64,000 bases of DNA from Notamacropus eugenii (Eukaryota > Chordata > Mammalia > Diprotodontia > Macropodidae), in contig NC_092872.1 of assembly GCF_028372415.1 (NCBI RefSeq), positions 393,813,853 to 393,877,852 of the forward strand, given 5' to 3'. This document shows positions 46,461 through 57,379 of this stretch, one piece after another; the stretch's first letter is position 1, and every line of letters starts with the position of its first letter. The notes under the pieces were generated by a model. It worked only from the letters and a program-made list of their open reading frames with translations. It had not been told where the DNA came from and did not search any database. The translations under genes were made by a program, and so were the position numbers.

Positions 46461-46663
46461 CAGGGGTGGGGAACCAGGAGCTTTGAGGTCATGTGTGGCC
46501 TTCTAGGTCCTTGAGTGAGGTCTTTTGACTGAGTTCAAGTTTTACAGGACAAATCCTTTTATTAAGAGCATTTGTTCTGTGAAGTGTGAATTCAGTCAAA
46601 GGTCTGCACTTGAGGACCTAGAGGACCACATGTGGCCTTGGAGCTGCAGGTTCCCCACCCCTG
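46461..46663. mobile_element. Foldback hAT-like MITE, complete
   Basis: 203 bp with perfect 15 bp ends CAGGGGTGGGGAACC and GGTTCCCCACCCCTG, and a perfect 8 bp target duplication GTTTACAG at 46453-46460 and 46664-46671. The two halves are inverted copies over about 90 bp (TTCTAGGTCCTTGAGT against ACTTGAGGACCTAGAGG), so the RNA or single strand would fold into one long hairpin. No coding capacity. The 8 bp duplication indicates hAT transposase. Confidence 0.9.
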
Positions 46664-46671
46664 GTTTACAG

Positions 46672-47279
46672 AATGTCATAAATGGGAGTCTATGCCCACC
46701 CCTAGATTTCAGCTTCTCTATTTCTTAAAAGCAGACGTAGTTTTCTTATAAATGTTTTGCAAAAGCACATTTTCCACCTTGAATCAGGCACACTAATTCC
46801 AGACAGATAATAATCAAAGCTTTAAAATATCACCACTTTCCCTATCATCTAAGAGAGGAAATGGAAAACCAGTCCCTTATATCTTTTTTTAAAGTTACCA
46901 GGTGTGTTATCAGACTTTCTATCCTTTTCCTTTAACAAGTTCTTTCCTAAACCTGGCTTGTTCGTGACAGTACTTCAGCCAATTGAACCCCTAAGTCACT
47001 ATAATAAAAAGCATGCAAATAGGATTATTCCCTTAATGGGAATCTCACAATCACTAAAAATTCTAATCTTCAACTTCCAGGTAAGTTGAGAAACACAACT
47101 ATTTTGCGCTGAGTCTCTTTATCTATAAGACAAATGGTGGTGACAATAATTGTGATTAAAAATACTTCATGGTCTTAAAGGAATATATAAAAGATATTTA
47201 AGAACAGAAGACTTAGAGAGGGGGTATTATTGTCATTTTTCTATATTTGAAGATTTCTTCATGAAAGAAAGATTTATTT
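46672..47279. other. Unassigned DNA
   Basis: No gene or repeat recognised. Confidence 0.4.
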
Positions 47280-47545
47280 TGCTTGGTCTGAGGGGACAGA
47301 CCCAGAATCAGTGGTTAGAAAGCAGAGGGAACTACCAGACTTTCTAGTCTAATTAAAAGAAAAATTAACAACTTAAGCTGTTCAAAAGTGTAATGGGTTC
47401 TCTTAGATGGCAGTGAATTCCTTTTCACTGAGTATCTTCAAGAAAAGCCTGGATGATCTCTTGCCAGGGATGTTATTGAGAAAACACATGATCCAAATGG
47501 AGTTTGGCCTAGATGAACTGTACCCTTCCAATTCTGGAATGTGAT
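47280..47545 (+). mobile_element. L3/CR1 LINE 3' end
   Basis: Forward CR1-clade 3' end: AAGCTGTTCAAAAGTGTAAT, TATCTTCAAGAAAAGCCTGG, ATGATCTCTTGCCAGGGATG, TTTGGCCTAGATGAACTGTA. Confidence 0.75.
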
Positions 47546-47574
47546 CATTCTTAAATTCTCCACAACATCTTGGT

Positions 47575-47690
47575 CTCATCATGATCATGATCATCATCTT
47601 ATCAAATGCTTTATTAAATACCTAATAAGAATTATTCAGAGAAAATTTCTGTCCCCTTGGAGCTTCCAATCATTACAAATGGAATACTGT
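47575..47690 (-). mobile_element. L2-type LINE tail
   Basis: ATGCTTTATTAAATACCTAA, CCTTGGAGCTTCCAATC. Confidence 0.45.
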
Positions 47691-48718
47691 AATAGCAAAA
47701 GATTATTTAGCCCCTTTCATTTCACCCAATCAACAGAATAATCTTAACTCTAAGTCCTTTTATTTTACTAGCTATATTCTGCTTTTAATCACATGATGAA
47801 TTTATACAGTTTTTAAAAAATCATTATGCATTCTCTATTATCCTAGTGGATTCTAGTGGATTAGTATTTCTTTTTTTTAAATAGTTTTATTTATTTTTAT
47901 ATTTCAATATTCATTTCCACAAAATTTTGTCTCAATTTTTCTCTCCATCTCTCCCCTTCCCCCACCCCATAATACCATGCATTCTGATTATCCCTTCCCT
48001 CAATGTGTCCTCTCTTCTATCACACCCCACACTTCCCTTATCCCCACCTTCTCTCTTTTCTTGTAAGGCAAGATAAATTTCTATACCTCATTGGCTGTAT
48101 TTCTTATTTCTCAGTTATATGCAATAATAATTCTCAACATTCATTTCCAATACTTTGAATTCCAACTTCTCTCCCTCCCTCCCTCCCCACCCATTCCCAC
48201 TGAGAAGGCAAGCAATTCAGTACAGGATAAATATGTGTCATTTTGCAAAAGACTTCCATAATAGTCATGTTGTAAAACACTAACTATATTGCCCTCCATC
48301 CTACCCTGTCCCCCCCTTTTTTTTCTATTCTCTCATTTGACCTTGTCCCTTCCCAAAAGTGTTTACTTCTACTTACTCCCTTCTCTCATTTGCCCTGCCT
48401 TCTATCATCCCCCTCACCCCACTTGTCCCCTTCTCCCCTACTTTCCTGTATTGTAAGATAGATTTTCATACCCAATTTAGTGAGCATGTTATTCCCTCCT
48501 TAAGCCATATGTGAAGAGAGTGAACTTCACTTTTTCCCTCTCACCTCTGCTCTTTTCTTCTCCATTGAATAAGATTTTTCTTATCTCTTTTATGAGTGAT
48601 AGTCCATCCCATTCCATTTCTCCCTTTCTCCTCCAAGTATTTTCCTCCCTCGCTCCTTAATTTAATTTTATTTGTTTATGGATATCATCTTTTCTGATTC
48701 AACTCAACCTGTACTCTC

Positions 48719-48719
48719 T

Positions 48720-48768
<49 letters not shown>
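48719..48768. repeat. (GT)n inside HAL1 copy 2
   Basis: About 48 bp of GT just 3' of ORF1 on the element strand. Confidence 0.95.
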
Positions 48769-48770
<2 letters not shown>

Positions 48771-48894
48771 ATCCCTCCACCTACCCAAATACTGAGAAAA
48801 GTCTCAAGAGTTACAAATATTACCTTTCCATGTAGGAATGTAAACAGTTCAGCTTTAGAAAGTCCTTTATGATTTCTCTTTCCTGTTTACCTTT

Positions 48895-49918
48895 TCATGC
48901 TTCTCTTGATTCTTGTGTTTGGAAGTCAAATTTTCTCTTCAGTTCTGGTATTTTCATCATGAATGCTTGAAAGTCCTCTATATCATTGAATGACCATTTT
49001 TTCCCTTGAAGTACTATAATCAGTTTTTCTGGGTAGGTGATTCTTGGTTTTAATCCCAGTTCCTTTGACTGCTGGAATATCCTATTCCAAGCCCTTCAAT
49101 CCCTTAATGTTGAAGCTTCCAGATCCTGTGTTATCCTGATTGTATTTCCACAATACTAGAATTGTTTCTTTCTGGCTGCTTGCAATATTTTCTCCTTGAT
49201 CTGGGAACTCTGAAATTTGGCCACAATATTCCTAGGAGTTTCTCTTTTCAGGTCTCTTTCAGGAGGTGATCAGTGGATTCTTTCAATATTTATTTTGCCC
49301 TCTGGTTCTAGAATGTCAGGACAGTTTTCCTTTATAATTTCATGAAAGATAATGCCTAGACTCTTTTTTTGATCGTGGCTTTCAGGGAGTCTCATAATTT
49401 TTAATTTGACTCCCCTGTTTCTATTTTCCAGTTCAGTTATTTTTCCAGTGAGATGTTTCACATTATCTTCTATTTTTTCAATCTTTTGGTTTTGTTTTGT
49501 AACTTTTTGTTTTATCTCATAGTCATTAGCTTCCCTGAACTCCACTCTCATTTTAAAGAAGTATATTGTTCAGTGAGCTTTTGAACCTCCTTTTCCATTT
49601 GGCTAATTCTGCTTTTTAAAGCATTCTTCTCCTCATTTGGCTTTTTGGACCTCTTTTTCCAATTGAGTTAGCCTCTTTTTAAAGGTGTTGTTTTCCTCAG
49701 CATTTTTTGGTTCTCCTTTAGCAAGATGCTGACTTGCTTTTCAAGGTCTTCTATGGCCTGAACCCATTTCATATTAATTTTGGAGGTACTGGAGATAGAA
49801 GCTTTGACTTCCTCTAACAGTATGTATTGTTTTTCCTCATCTGAAAGGATGGAAGGAAATACCTGTTCACCAAGAAAGTAACATTCTATGGTCTTATTTT
49901 TTCCCCTTTTTTGGGCAT
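48895..49918 (-). pseudogene. ORF1 relic of HAL1 copy 2
   Basis: ATG at 49918 and terminal stop at 48895, about 341 codons, as in copy 1. The best preserved stretch is 49270-49551: MRVEFREANDYEIKQKVTKQNQK...VKHLTGKITELENRNRGVKLKIMRLPESHDQKKS...IKENCPDILEPEGKINIERIH, which spans the end of the coiled coil and the RRM domain of L1 ORF1p. Elsewhere frameshifts break it. Confidence 0.85.
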
Positions 49919-50654
49919 TTTCCCAGCCAGTTACTTGACTTCTGAATCCTTTGTCAAGAGGAGGGTCCCAGTGCTCCTCCTCCCTGCCAGGATGGTGCTT
50001 AAGGCTGAAATTCAGATCAGCTGCTCAATTATCCCAGGGGCTTTGGGTGTGGGTAGGCCCACCACTTAGAGCTGAGGTTCAGATCAGCTGCTCAATTCCC
50101 CCAAAAGCTTTAAGGTGAGCAGCTTGGACAATTCACCCAGGCTGCTTCCAGACAATGCACCCAGCCTGCTTCCTTGGCCATCGTTGCTGCCTACTGCCTA
50201 CTGTTGCTACTGCTGCAGCCTCTGCTACCACTAGGGGCCCATTCTGGGAGGACCCAGTTCCCCTCTTACCCAGCCTGGAATGCACTCTCATACTCACCTT
50301 TGAAGCTTTCCTTGTTGCTTATGTGTTGAGATCTGGGACCCTCCCTGCCTGGAATTGTACCCCAGAAGCCTTTTTGGTCCTGTTCCTCTGCTTGCTGCAT
50401 GACCAGGGCTGGGCTGGGCTCTGCTCTGCTCAGTGTCCCATGAGATAGACCTTTCCTGTGGGCCTTCCAGGTTACCTCTGGCTGAAAATCTCCTTCACTC
50501 TGTCATTCTGTGGCTTCTGCTGCTCTAGAATTTGTTGAGAGACATTTTTTACTGGTATTTTGTGGGCTGTGAGGGAAGCGCTAGAATATATGGTCTTTCT
50601 ACTCCATCATCTTGACTCCACCTCTCCCTTCCCCCAATGATAGCATTTCTTCCA

Positions 50655-51620
50655 GTAGTGCAGGCTGCAAGTTATCCAAAAATTCTCATCTTGTTCATCT
50701 CTTATCCCTATCTTCCCAATAATTCACCAGTGGCTGATATCTATCCAATGTGCTAGAGGCCCTGCTCATATTCTCTTGATATTTTATGGATACCACTTGT
50801 GCACAAAGGCTATCCATCCTTCTTATTACATAAGTGGTTCATCATTTTTTTTCCTTCTGATCATTTGTTTCCCCAATGATATCCTTTATACAACTTTAAT
50901 GTTGTAATTTCTCATTTGCAATTTAGTATAGCCTACTCACTCCCACCTGACATCTTTCAATAACCTTTTGGTGATTTGCATCTTCAATTCTTTGAAGATT
51001 GTGGTATTCTATGAATTATACCTATATAATATCTCTAGAAGGATATTGGTGTTAAAAAGATGGAATTAGGCTTCAAAGAGAATTTTGGGGTCTTTAAAAG
51101 GACTGTAAAATTTCCCAAAGGCAACCTAGCTTATATTTTTCCTACTCAATTCTGAACAGATTCAGCTCCTTGTCTATTTGCAGTGTGTATTGTATATGGT
51201 GTATTTATGTGTGTGTGTTTGTGTATGTATGTGTAGGTGAATTCTCCATAGTTTGTTCATTAATCTGTGTGTGATAATCTGAACAATAGACATTTTTTTC
51301 ATTTGGTTTTCCAGATGTGGATAGCTGGCCTAAGTAATTATGAATCTCATTTAGGAAGTTTTGCAGTTATCTGTGATTTTATGCAATCAACACAATGTCA
51401 TCAACAAACAAGAACATTTGGATTGTTTGCTGTCTGTGGGGAGTCCCTTTTTGAATTGGGGTTAGTATTGGACTTTCTCCATAAATTAATACCTTTGATG
51501 ACCACATATCTACCTTGATATTAATAATCAAAATATTATCAAAGTGATATGTTTTGTTTCTTTCAAGGAAACTTGTATGATTTTAACATATGTGTGGATG
51601 GTTAATTTTTTGGAAGGAGA
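50655..51620 (-). mobile_element. RTE LINE RT fragment
   Basis: On the minus strand around 51440-51330 a decayed frame reads FLFVDDIVLIA, then stop-broken NH..LQNFLNEIHNY, matching the RTE RT block (R)FADDIVLIA...ELQ.LLNEI. Downstream (50950-51060) it shows LFNTNILLEILYRYNS, matching LFNTNVLPALLYGSE. No 3' end remains. Confidence 0.65.
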
Positions 51621-51654
51621 AATAATTTCAATTTTTAAAATATAGACAGTAATT

Positions 51655-51905
51655 GACAGGGTTAGCTAGATAGCTCAGTGGATAGAGTGCAGGGCCTGGA
51701 GTTAGATAGATTCCTCTTTAGGAGTTCAAATCTGGTCTCAGACATTTACTATCTGTGTGACCCTGCACAAGTCACCCAACCCTGTTTGCCTTAGTTCCTT
51801 ATTTGTAAAATGAGCAGGAGAAGGAAATGATAAAACATTCCAGTATCTTTGCCAAGAAAACACCAAATGGGGTCATGAAGAATCAGCCACAACTAAACAA
51901 CAAAG
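51655..51905 (+). mobile_element. WSINE-type CORE-SINE
   Basis: Head AGCTAGATAGCTCAGTGGAT, core GTGTGACCCTGCACAAGTCA, tail ATCTTTGCCAAGAAAACACC, ending CACAACTAAACAACAAAG. Confidence 0.85.
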
Positions 51906-52815
51906 CAGCAGAATAACAGCAAAATAAGCTCAAGGATGTTGTATACTTATATTTTCAATCAGTTGTGTGAATATAAATATATTAATTACCTTGTAATATT
52001 GCTGAGAAAAGCCTGCCTGTTCCCTTCTAATTTTATTATCTAAGATTCATTCAATGTATGTGTAGATATTTTATAAAATGCATAGAAAGGAAAGGAGAAA
52101 AATGGTAATAATTGAGCTTTCTTGGTTGCCTTTTCAAGGGAATAATAATCAGGTCCCAAGTTTTCCCCATGCTTTTCACATTCTCCCTTCCCTCACAGAG
52201 CATGAGAATTGAGACCTTGATGGATTTCAAATTTTGTTGCCTCCAACTAGTTAGGGCCTCCTCTGTGAGCAGTTGTTCTAATGTTACTGCTTTTCCCATT
52301 TTTTCAGGGCTATTTTCATTTTCTTTGTCAGCTTCACTGCCCATGATGATGAAATAAATTTATTATAAAAATCTTTATAGATTCCGCTTTTCATCTGTTT
52401 TTCTTTCTTTCAATATCATCCTCAAATATCCTTAGACAAACATTACTTTGGTCTTTCATCAAGTTTTCTTTAAATTGGCTTTACATTTTACTTAATTTCA
52501 CTACTGTATGAAGTGATATTGCTTATTATTTTCCAAAAGTCTTCTGTGTAAGATTTTACAAATGAATTTATATTCTAAGCTAGTGTTGTCACTGCCTATC
52601 ATATCTTAACAGAAATGCTGAAAACAGGCATGGGCTGTAGCTTCGGCACTTTTTGCCAACTAATGATTATAATATGTCACTAAATCTACTAGAATGCCAG
52701 GACTCCTGGAATCCTTTAGCTTTGGTCTTTGAGTGTCTGAAAAATGAACTCATACAGTTTTTTTCTTGAAGAAAAAATATTTAACTAATGGGGATCGCTG
52801 GCATATGGAATATAT
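51906..52815. other. Unassigned DNA
   Basis: No gene or repeat recognised. A frame at 52051-52344 (minus) has no known domain. Confidence 0.4.
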
Positions 52816-52976
52816 ATATATAAGAGAATCTAAGGGATCTTAGATTTAGACCTAGAAAGAATCTCAAAGGCCATGTAATATGATCCCCTGTTTTGACAGA
52901 TAAGGAACAGAGGTCCAGAAAGGTTATGACTTGTCCAAAGTCCCATAGTTATTTAGCAGAGACAATAGGATGGCCA

Positions 52977-54090
52977 TTGTTGTTGTTGTTTGGTTGTTTT
53001 AATCATTGACTCTTTGTGACTGCATTTGGAGTTTTCTTGGCAAAGACACTGGAGTAGTTGCCATTTCCTTCTCTGATTCATTTTATTTTTTTCCAGTTCC
53101 TAAAATAATTTTTATTGGCAGGATTCTGTACTTTAATTCTCCTTCTCCTGTCCAGTCTTGATACCCTGGAGTCAACCAGTATGCTGGGCAACGATGACTG
53201 ACCTTTCAACAAGCTGGGGAGTCTCTTCAAATGGTGAATGGTTTTCTAATATGCTGGTGATTACCTCCTCCGGAGAGATATTCCACAGGACTCATGGCCA
53301 CATTCTGGAGATGAGGCCAGCACTTTCTCTTGGCCTTGTATTTGTGGACTGCATTAAGGATGGGTTAATCAATACGACCTCCTCCAGCAAGAACCCCATC
53401 CACAATTCTGTTTGCAGAGGAGCTCACTTTCTTAGAGTCTGACGGTAAATTCACCTGTGTTTTCTTGGCTTCAGGTTTGTGGGAAATCACTGTGGCATAG
53501 TTTCCAGATTCATGGCCAAGCTTATGACAGTTCCCAGGTTTTTCTTCAAGACAACACACTATGGTCCCTTCAGGCATAGTGACAACTAGGAGGACATTGC
53601 CAATGTTAAGCTGAACTTTCTTACCACAGTACACAAACTGGCCTGTATGAGTGCCTTCCACAGCAATGAACAACTTTGACCTCTTTTTAATTTGGTAAGG
53701 ATCTCAGAGAGTTACTTTTGCAAGAGGAGCTGCTTGGCTTGGATCATGAATTATGTCCTTTACAACACCCTTAATGTAGTCATGCCTCTTGGCGAAGTTG
53801 ACAGCCTGGAGCTTGGTGGCTCCTTTTCTGTGCTTCACGTGAATGTGGAAGAGAGAGCCCACACCCTTCTTTTGATCACCAATCACTTGGCCCATCTTGC
53901 ATGATCTGCCTCTGGACTTGCTAGAAAGAACTCTAACTTATTTTAAAGAAGAACTAAGGCAAACAGGGTTAAGTGACTTGCCCAGAGTCACACAGCTAGT
54001 AAAATGTCTAAAGCCACATTTGAACTTAAGAAGATGTCTTTTATGCCTGCATATCACTTTATCCACTGCACCCCCTTGCTGTCCAATAAT
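52977..54090 (-). mobile_element. WSINE-type SINE split by the RPL8 pseudogene
   Basis: The tail half (52977-53080: GTTTTCTTGGCAAAGACACT, TTGCCATTTCCTTCTCTGAT) and head half (about 53931-54090: CTAAGGCAAACAGGGTTAAG, TTGCCCAGAGTCACACAGCT, TTTATCCACTGCACCCC) flank the pseudogene. Confidence 0.8.
53081..53930 (-). pseudogene. RPL8: RPL8 processed pseudogene
   Basis: Intronless minus-strand copy of the large-subunit ribosomal protein L8 (uL2) mRNA. Coding part 53895-53133. It reads [29 protein letters not shown]..., [35 protein letters not shown], ending GIKTGQEKEN and TAA. An AATAAA follows (53116-53111) with an A-rich tail at about 53093-53081. Stops lie at codon 64 (TGA at 53703-53701) and after GGGRID (TAA at 53364-53362), with further stops, a 12 bp loss (KAGRAY to NA) and a frameshift near 53200 downstream. 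The full protein is 257 residues. Dead on arrival by retroposition; no promoter seen. Confidence 0.95.
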
Positions 54091-54114
54091 TAAGTGGCAG
54101 AGCTCAGATTCAAA

Positions 54115-54336
54115 CTTTTTGTGTTGCTCAGTTGTGTCTAACCATTCATGACCCCTTGGGCCTTTTGTCCGTGGGTTTTTCCTGGCAAAGGTACTAGAAT
54201 GGTTTACTATTAGATTAAGAGAAACAGATTGAGTGACTTGCCCAAGGTCACATAGCTACTAAGTGTCTCAGGCTAGATTTGACTTTCCTGTCACCTTCCA
54301 ATGCTCTGTACACTAAGCTACCTAGCTGCCTCCTAT
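54115..54336 (-). mobile_element. Second WSINE-type SINE
   Basis: Reverse copy: tail CATGACCCCTTGGGCCTTTT, core TGACTTGCCCAAGGTCACAT, head AGCTACCTAGCTGCCTCCT. Confidence 0.75.
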
Positions 54337-54380
54337 GGATGGCCATATGATCCTCCAAATCCAGCATTCTTCCCAACAAG

Positions 54381-55589
54381 AAACATACTAATCCAGTAGA
54401 AGCTGAACCAAGGTAATCATTCACACAATAACATGAATCTATTAATGGTATATATAATAAATTAGAATGCTTAATAATAATAGTATTAAACATAGGTCAC
54501 TCAATTATTCTGATAAAGGTCAGAGTACCAGATTAGCTTTTCTAGGACCAGTCAGGCAGATCTAGGCATAAATCCAGGTCTATTATTTTCTTGGGAGAGA
54601 GGGAGAGAGAGAGAGAGAGAAGTGAAGTGGGGCAGAGAGGAGAGGAGAAAAAAATATTAAGACAGTGGGGCCACGTCTCCATTCTTCTATTCAATCTGAA
54701 GAGACTTTTTTTTTATGGAGGAACAAAGGGAAAGGGACAAGAACAATTCTTAGAGGTGCTTACTTTGACCTCATTAGCAAGCAAAAGCAAGAGATGAAGC
54801 CAAATTCAGGGCAAAATTCAAGAATATCTGTCTACTACTTCTGATTAAACCAGGTTATGGAGTGCTGGTCTAATTGATCTTTCTATTCTACCGACTTGAA
54901 GATGATATAACACCTATATACACTGGAAGTTCTGCCAGGAAGAAGTCAGTTTGGAAAGAGTAAAATCTTATCCCCACTAACTGGAATATCCATTCTTTCC
55001 TCAGGAACCATTTTTCTGTATCAAGAAGTTCTAGTCTTATGCCAAGGATAGAAGGCTACCTCCTCAAAACCTTTGGAGAACATTCCTGTAAAGGCATGAA
55101 CTAGGAGGAGGAAGGGCAAATTGTTCTACCATTGTCTCCTCATACAATTAGGTACACTTTCAGTAGATAGGATTTGGAGGGGCAGATTCTTTTATGATTT
55201 GTTATCCCCAATCAGGAGATATCAACTCTTAAGTATTCCATGAGCATGGAAAGTGGGGAAGTAAGGATATTCCATAACATTCTTTCTTTTGATTGATATT
55301 CATCATCATTATCACTACTATACCAATATGAGAAGACCTGAGAACACCTATCAATCTCTTCACTTGGAAAAGAGAATAAGCATTGGCTGGAGTGATTTCT
55401 AGCTTCTTTTGGTCTCTTCTTCATAGTGATTGATTTATTTTGCTTAAACTTTTTAAAAGAAATTGATGTAATCTCTGTTGATGTGTGGTTATGTATATGT
55501 TTATCATTTCTGTACACAGAAGGATACAAATAGATATTTGTTGAATGAATGGATGATGTCCCAACAATAAAGTTATTTCAACTAATCTC
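54381..55589. other. Unassigned DNA with a GA tract
   Basis: A GA-rich tract lies at 54595-54645. 55520-55560 ends in an L2-like ATTTGTTGAATGAATGG. Otherwise nothing recognised. Confidence 0.4.
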
Positions 55590-55790
55590 ATGGGATTCAT
55601 TGATATTTACAGTTGGAAGGGAGCTTAACAGACATTGAGTACAACCCATTCATTTTACAGGTGAGGAAGCTAAGACAAAGAGAGCTTAAATGGTTTGCCA
55701 AAGATCAGGCGTGTTTTAAGTGGGAAAAGTGGGACTCTGGTCCAGCTTCTGTCTCCCAATCCAGTACCCCTTTACCACATCATTTGGGTA
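55590..55790 (-). mobile_element. MIR SINE
   Basis: ATTTTACAGGTGAGGAAGCT, AAGACAAAGAGAGCTTAAAT, reverse MIR. Confidence 0.75.
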
Positions 55791-56054
55791 ACATGTTGTA
55801 CAATATGATAGTAGAGTTGAAATGTTGCAGCTATGTTGTCTTCCTGATAGGATTGAATTCATATATTCATGCAAGATAGTGAGATCTCTCTGACCTCTAG
55901 TTCTGGATATAATTTCATTTTATCATGGATGCCATATTACCTTTGAAATATAATGATAATTCTAGCTTATATTTTTATAACACTTTCTGATTACAAAACA
56001 TTTTACATATATTGTTTCATTTTATGCTTCCAATTTCTCTACTGATACTTGTAT

Positions 56055-56465
56055 GACTGTAGGTTATTTATTTAATATCTCCAGGGCCTTAGTTTTCTCA
56101 TTGTATAAAGAGGGAGTTCAACTAGATAGAAAAAGCTAAAGTCTCTTCCAACTATATGTCTGTGTTCCTATGAAGGAAGCTGTTACCTGGGGAGAACAAA
56201 AACAAAGCCAAAACAAAACAAAAACCCAAGGCTCAGAAAAGTGAAGGGAATCACCAGGCTTCCAGAGTTAGCAAGGGTGAAGCTCAGATTCTTGTTCCCT
56301 TGACTTTATAGACAGTGGCTTAGCTGTTACATTAATCAGTTAACAAGCATTTACTAAACTCATATTCTGTGTCAGGTACTGGGTTAAATAATGGGAAAGC
56401 AAAGGCAAAAAACAAACAAAAAACCAGACCATTCCCTCTAGTAACTTAAATTCTAATGTGGGAGA
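56055..56465. mobile_element. Two MIR pieces and an L2 tail
   Basis: 56055-56175 forward MIR 3' half (GGGCCTTAGTTTTCTCATTG). 56220-56325 reverse MIR piece. 56330-56465 reversed L2-type tail (AACAAGCATTTACTAAACTC). Confidence 0.6.
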
Positions 56466-56469
56466 CAGC

Positions 56470-56645
56470 ATACATACATGCACACATATAAGTATATATA
56501 TGTACATGTATGAATATTACATAGGGAAGAGAATAAACATATATATGTATAAATAAACCAATACATGAATGAATGAATAAATAAATATACATATACACAC
56601 ACACATATGTATGTGTGTGTATATGTATATATATATGTATATAAA
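56470..56645. repeat. (TA)/(CA) compound microsatellite
   Basis: Alternating TATATG, CACACA and AATAAATAAA units; the open frame across it is an artefact. Confidence 0.9.
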
Positions 56646-56649
56646 ACAT

Positions 56650-57325
56650 CAATTTACGAGTAACCTGATTTATGCTGGACAAGAAAAAATTTTCACAAAA
56701 TTTGAGCTGCAGTATGAACAAAAACAAATAAAAATTCACAGTATGAACATCATGTTTGGACTTGAATTGCTTGTAAATGGGTGACCTTTAACGATAATGC
56801 AATGTCACATCCTGTGACATTCTGAAAAAAATTTCAAAAACAGGTGTCGTTGCATAGATTCCTAGTCAGAAACGAATGTAAAGAAGAAAAAAGCAGTGCG
56901 TCAAAACATGAAAGTGATTCTAAAAAATGAAAAATAAGTGAAGGCAGAGAGAACACTCTGGATGTTGACGTCCCCAATGTTGTCATAGAAGGAGATTCTC
57001 CTTCCAAGTATTAACCTTTCCTCCTCCTCCTCCCTCTAATCTCCCTCACACCAGCCACAAATTTTCTCAAAGTTAAAGTGCAGGTTAATTTATTATATTT
57101 TCAGTTTATATTCTGTACTAATCACTGCTATTGTATTTCAGGCCCATTATGGAGAAAAAACTTACTTAAAATTATAAATAATTATTTTTACATGAATATT
57201 TTTGAAGATGTGGTACTGATCATCCGACTTTACATTATTTCCTTTGGGAAAATTTGCTCTGCCATATGAATAAATCACATGATGAGAAGAATCTTGGAAT
57301 GAGTTAAATTTGTAAACTGAGGTTC
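56650..57325 (+). mobile_element. Tigger/pogo-like DNA transposon, internally deleted
   Basis: The right part keeps CTGATCATCCGACTTTACAT, TGGGAAAATTTGCTCTGCCA, ATATGAATAAATCAC and an end like ...TTAAATTTGTAAACTGAGGT, matching remembered Tigger 3' ends. At about 56830-56930 a frame reads KQVSLHRFLVRNECKEEKSSASKHESDSKK then stop, like the basic tail of Tigger transposases. The left part (TTACGAGTAACCTGATTTAT) resembles the other terminus. Most of the transposase is missing. Confidence 0.55.
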
Positions 57326-57379
57326 TACTCTGTGTGTGTGTATGTATGTATGTATTCACATATATATGTATAATACATA

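Larger units (their letters stand above)
47862..50651 (-). mobile_element. HAL1 (ORF1-only L1), copy 2, with 11 bp target duplication
   Basis: Insert 47873-50640 (2,768 bp) is bounded by TAGTATTTCTT (47862-47872) and TAGCATTTCTT (50641-50651), one mismatch. It has the same order as copy 1: 5' end near 50622 (GGTGGAGTCAAGATGATGGA on the minus strand), 5' UTR, ORF1 relic, (CA)n, purine-rich 3' region, A tail. About 17 nt precede the usual 5' start. No ORF2. Confidence 0.75.
52820..54380 (-). mobile_element. MIR SINE split by nested SINEs
   Basis: 52820-52976 is reverse MIR (ATAAGGAACAGAGGTCCAGA). The remainder (GATCCTCCAAATCCAGCATT) appears at 54346-54380. GGATGGCCA at 52968-52976 and 54337-54345 marks the target duplication of the intervening block. 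Confidence 0.65.

Noticed and set aside
50155-50448. Plus-strand 97-codon frame rich in Cys and Leu
   Set aside because: It is antisense to the 5' UTR of HAL1 copy 2.
53158-53904. Plus-strand frames of 70-94 codons
   Set aside because: They are antisense to the RPL8 processed pseudogene.
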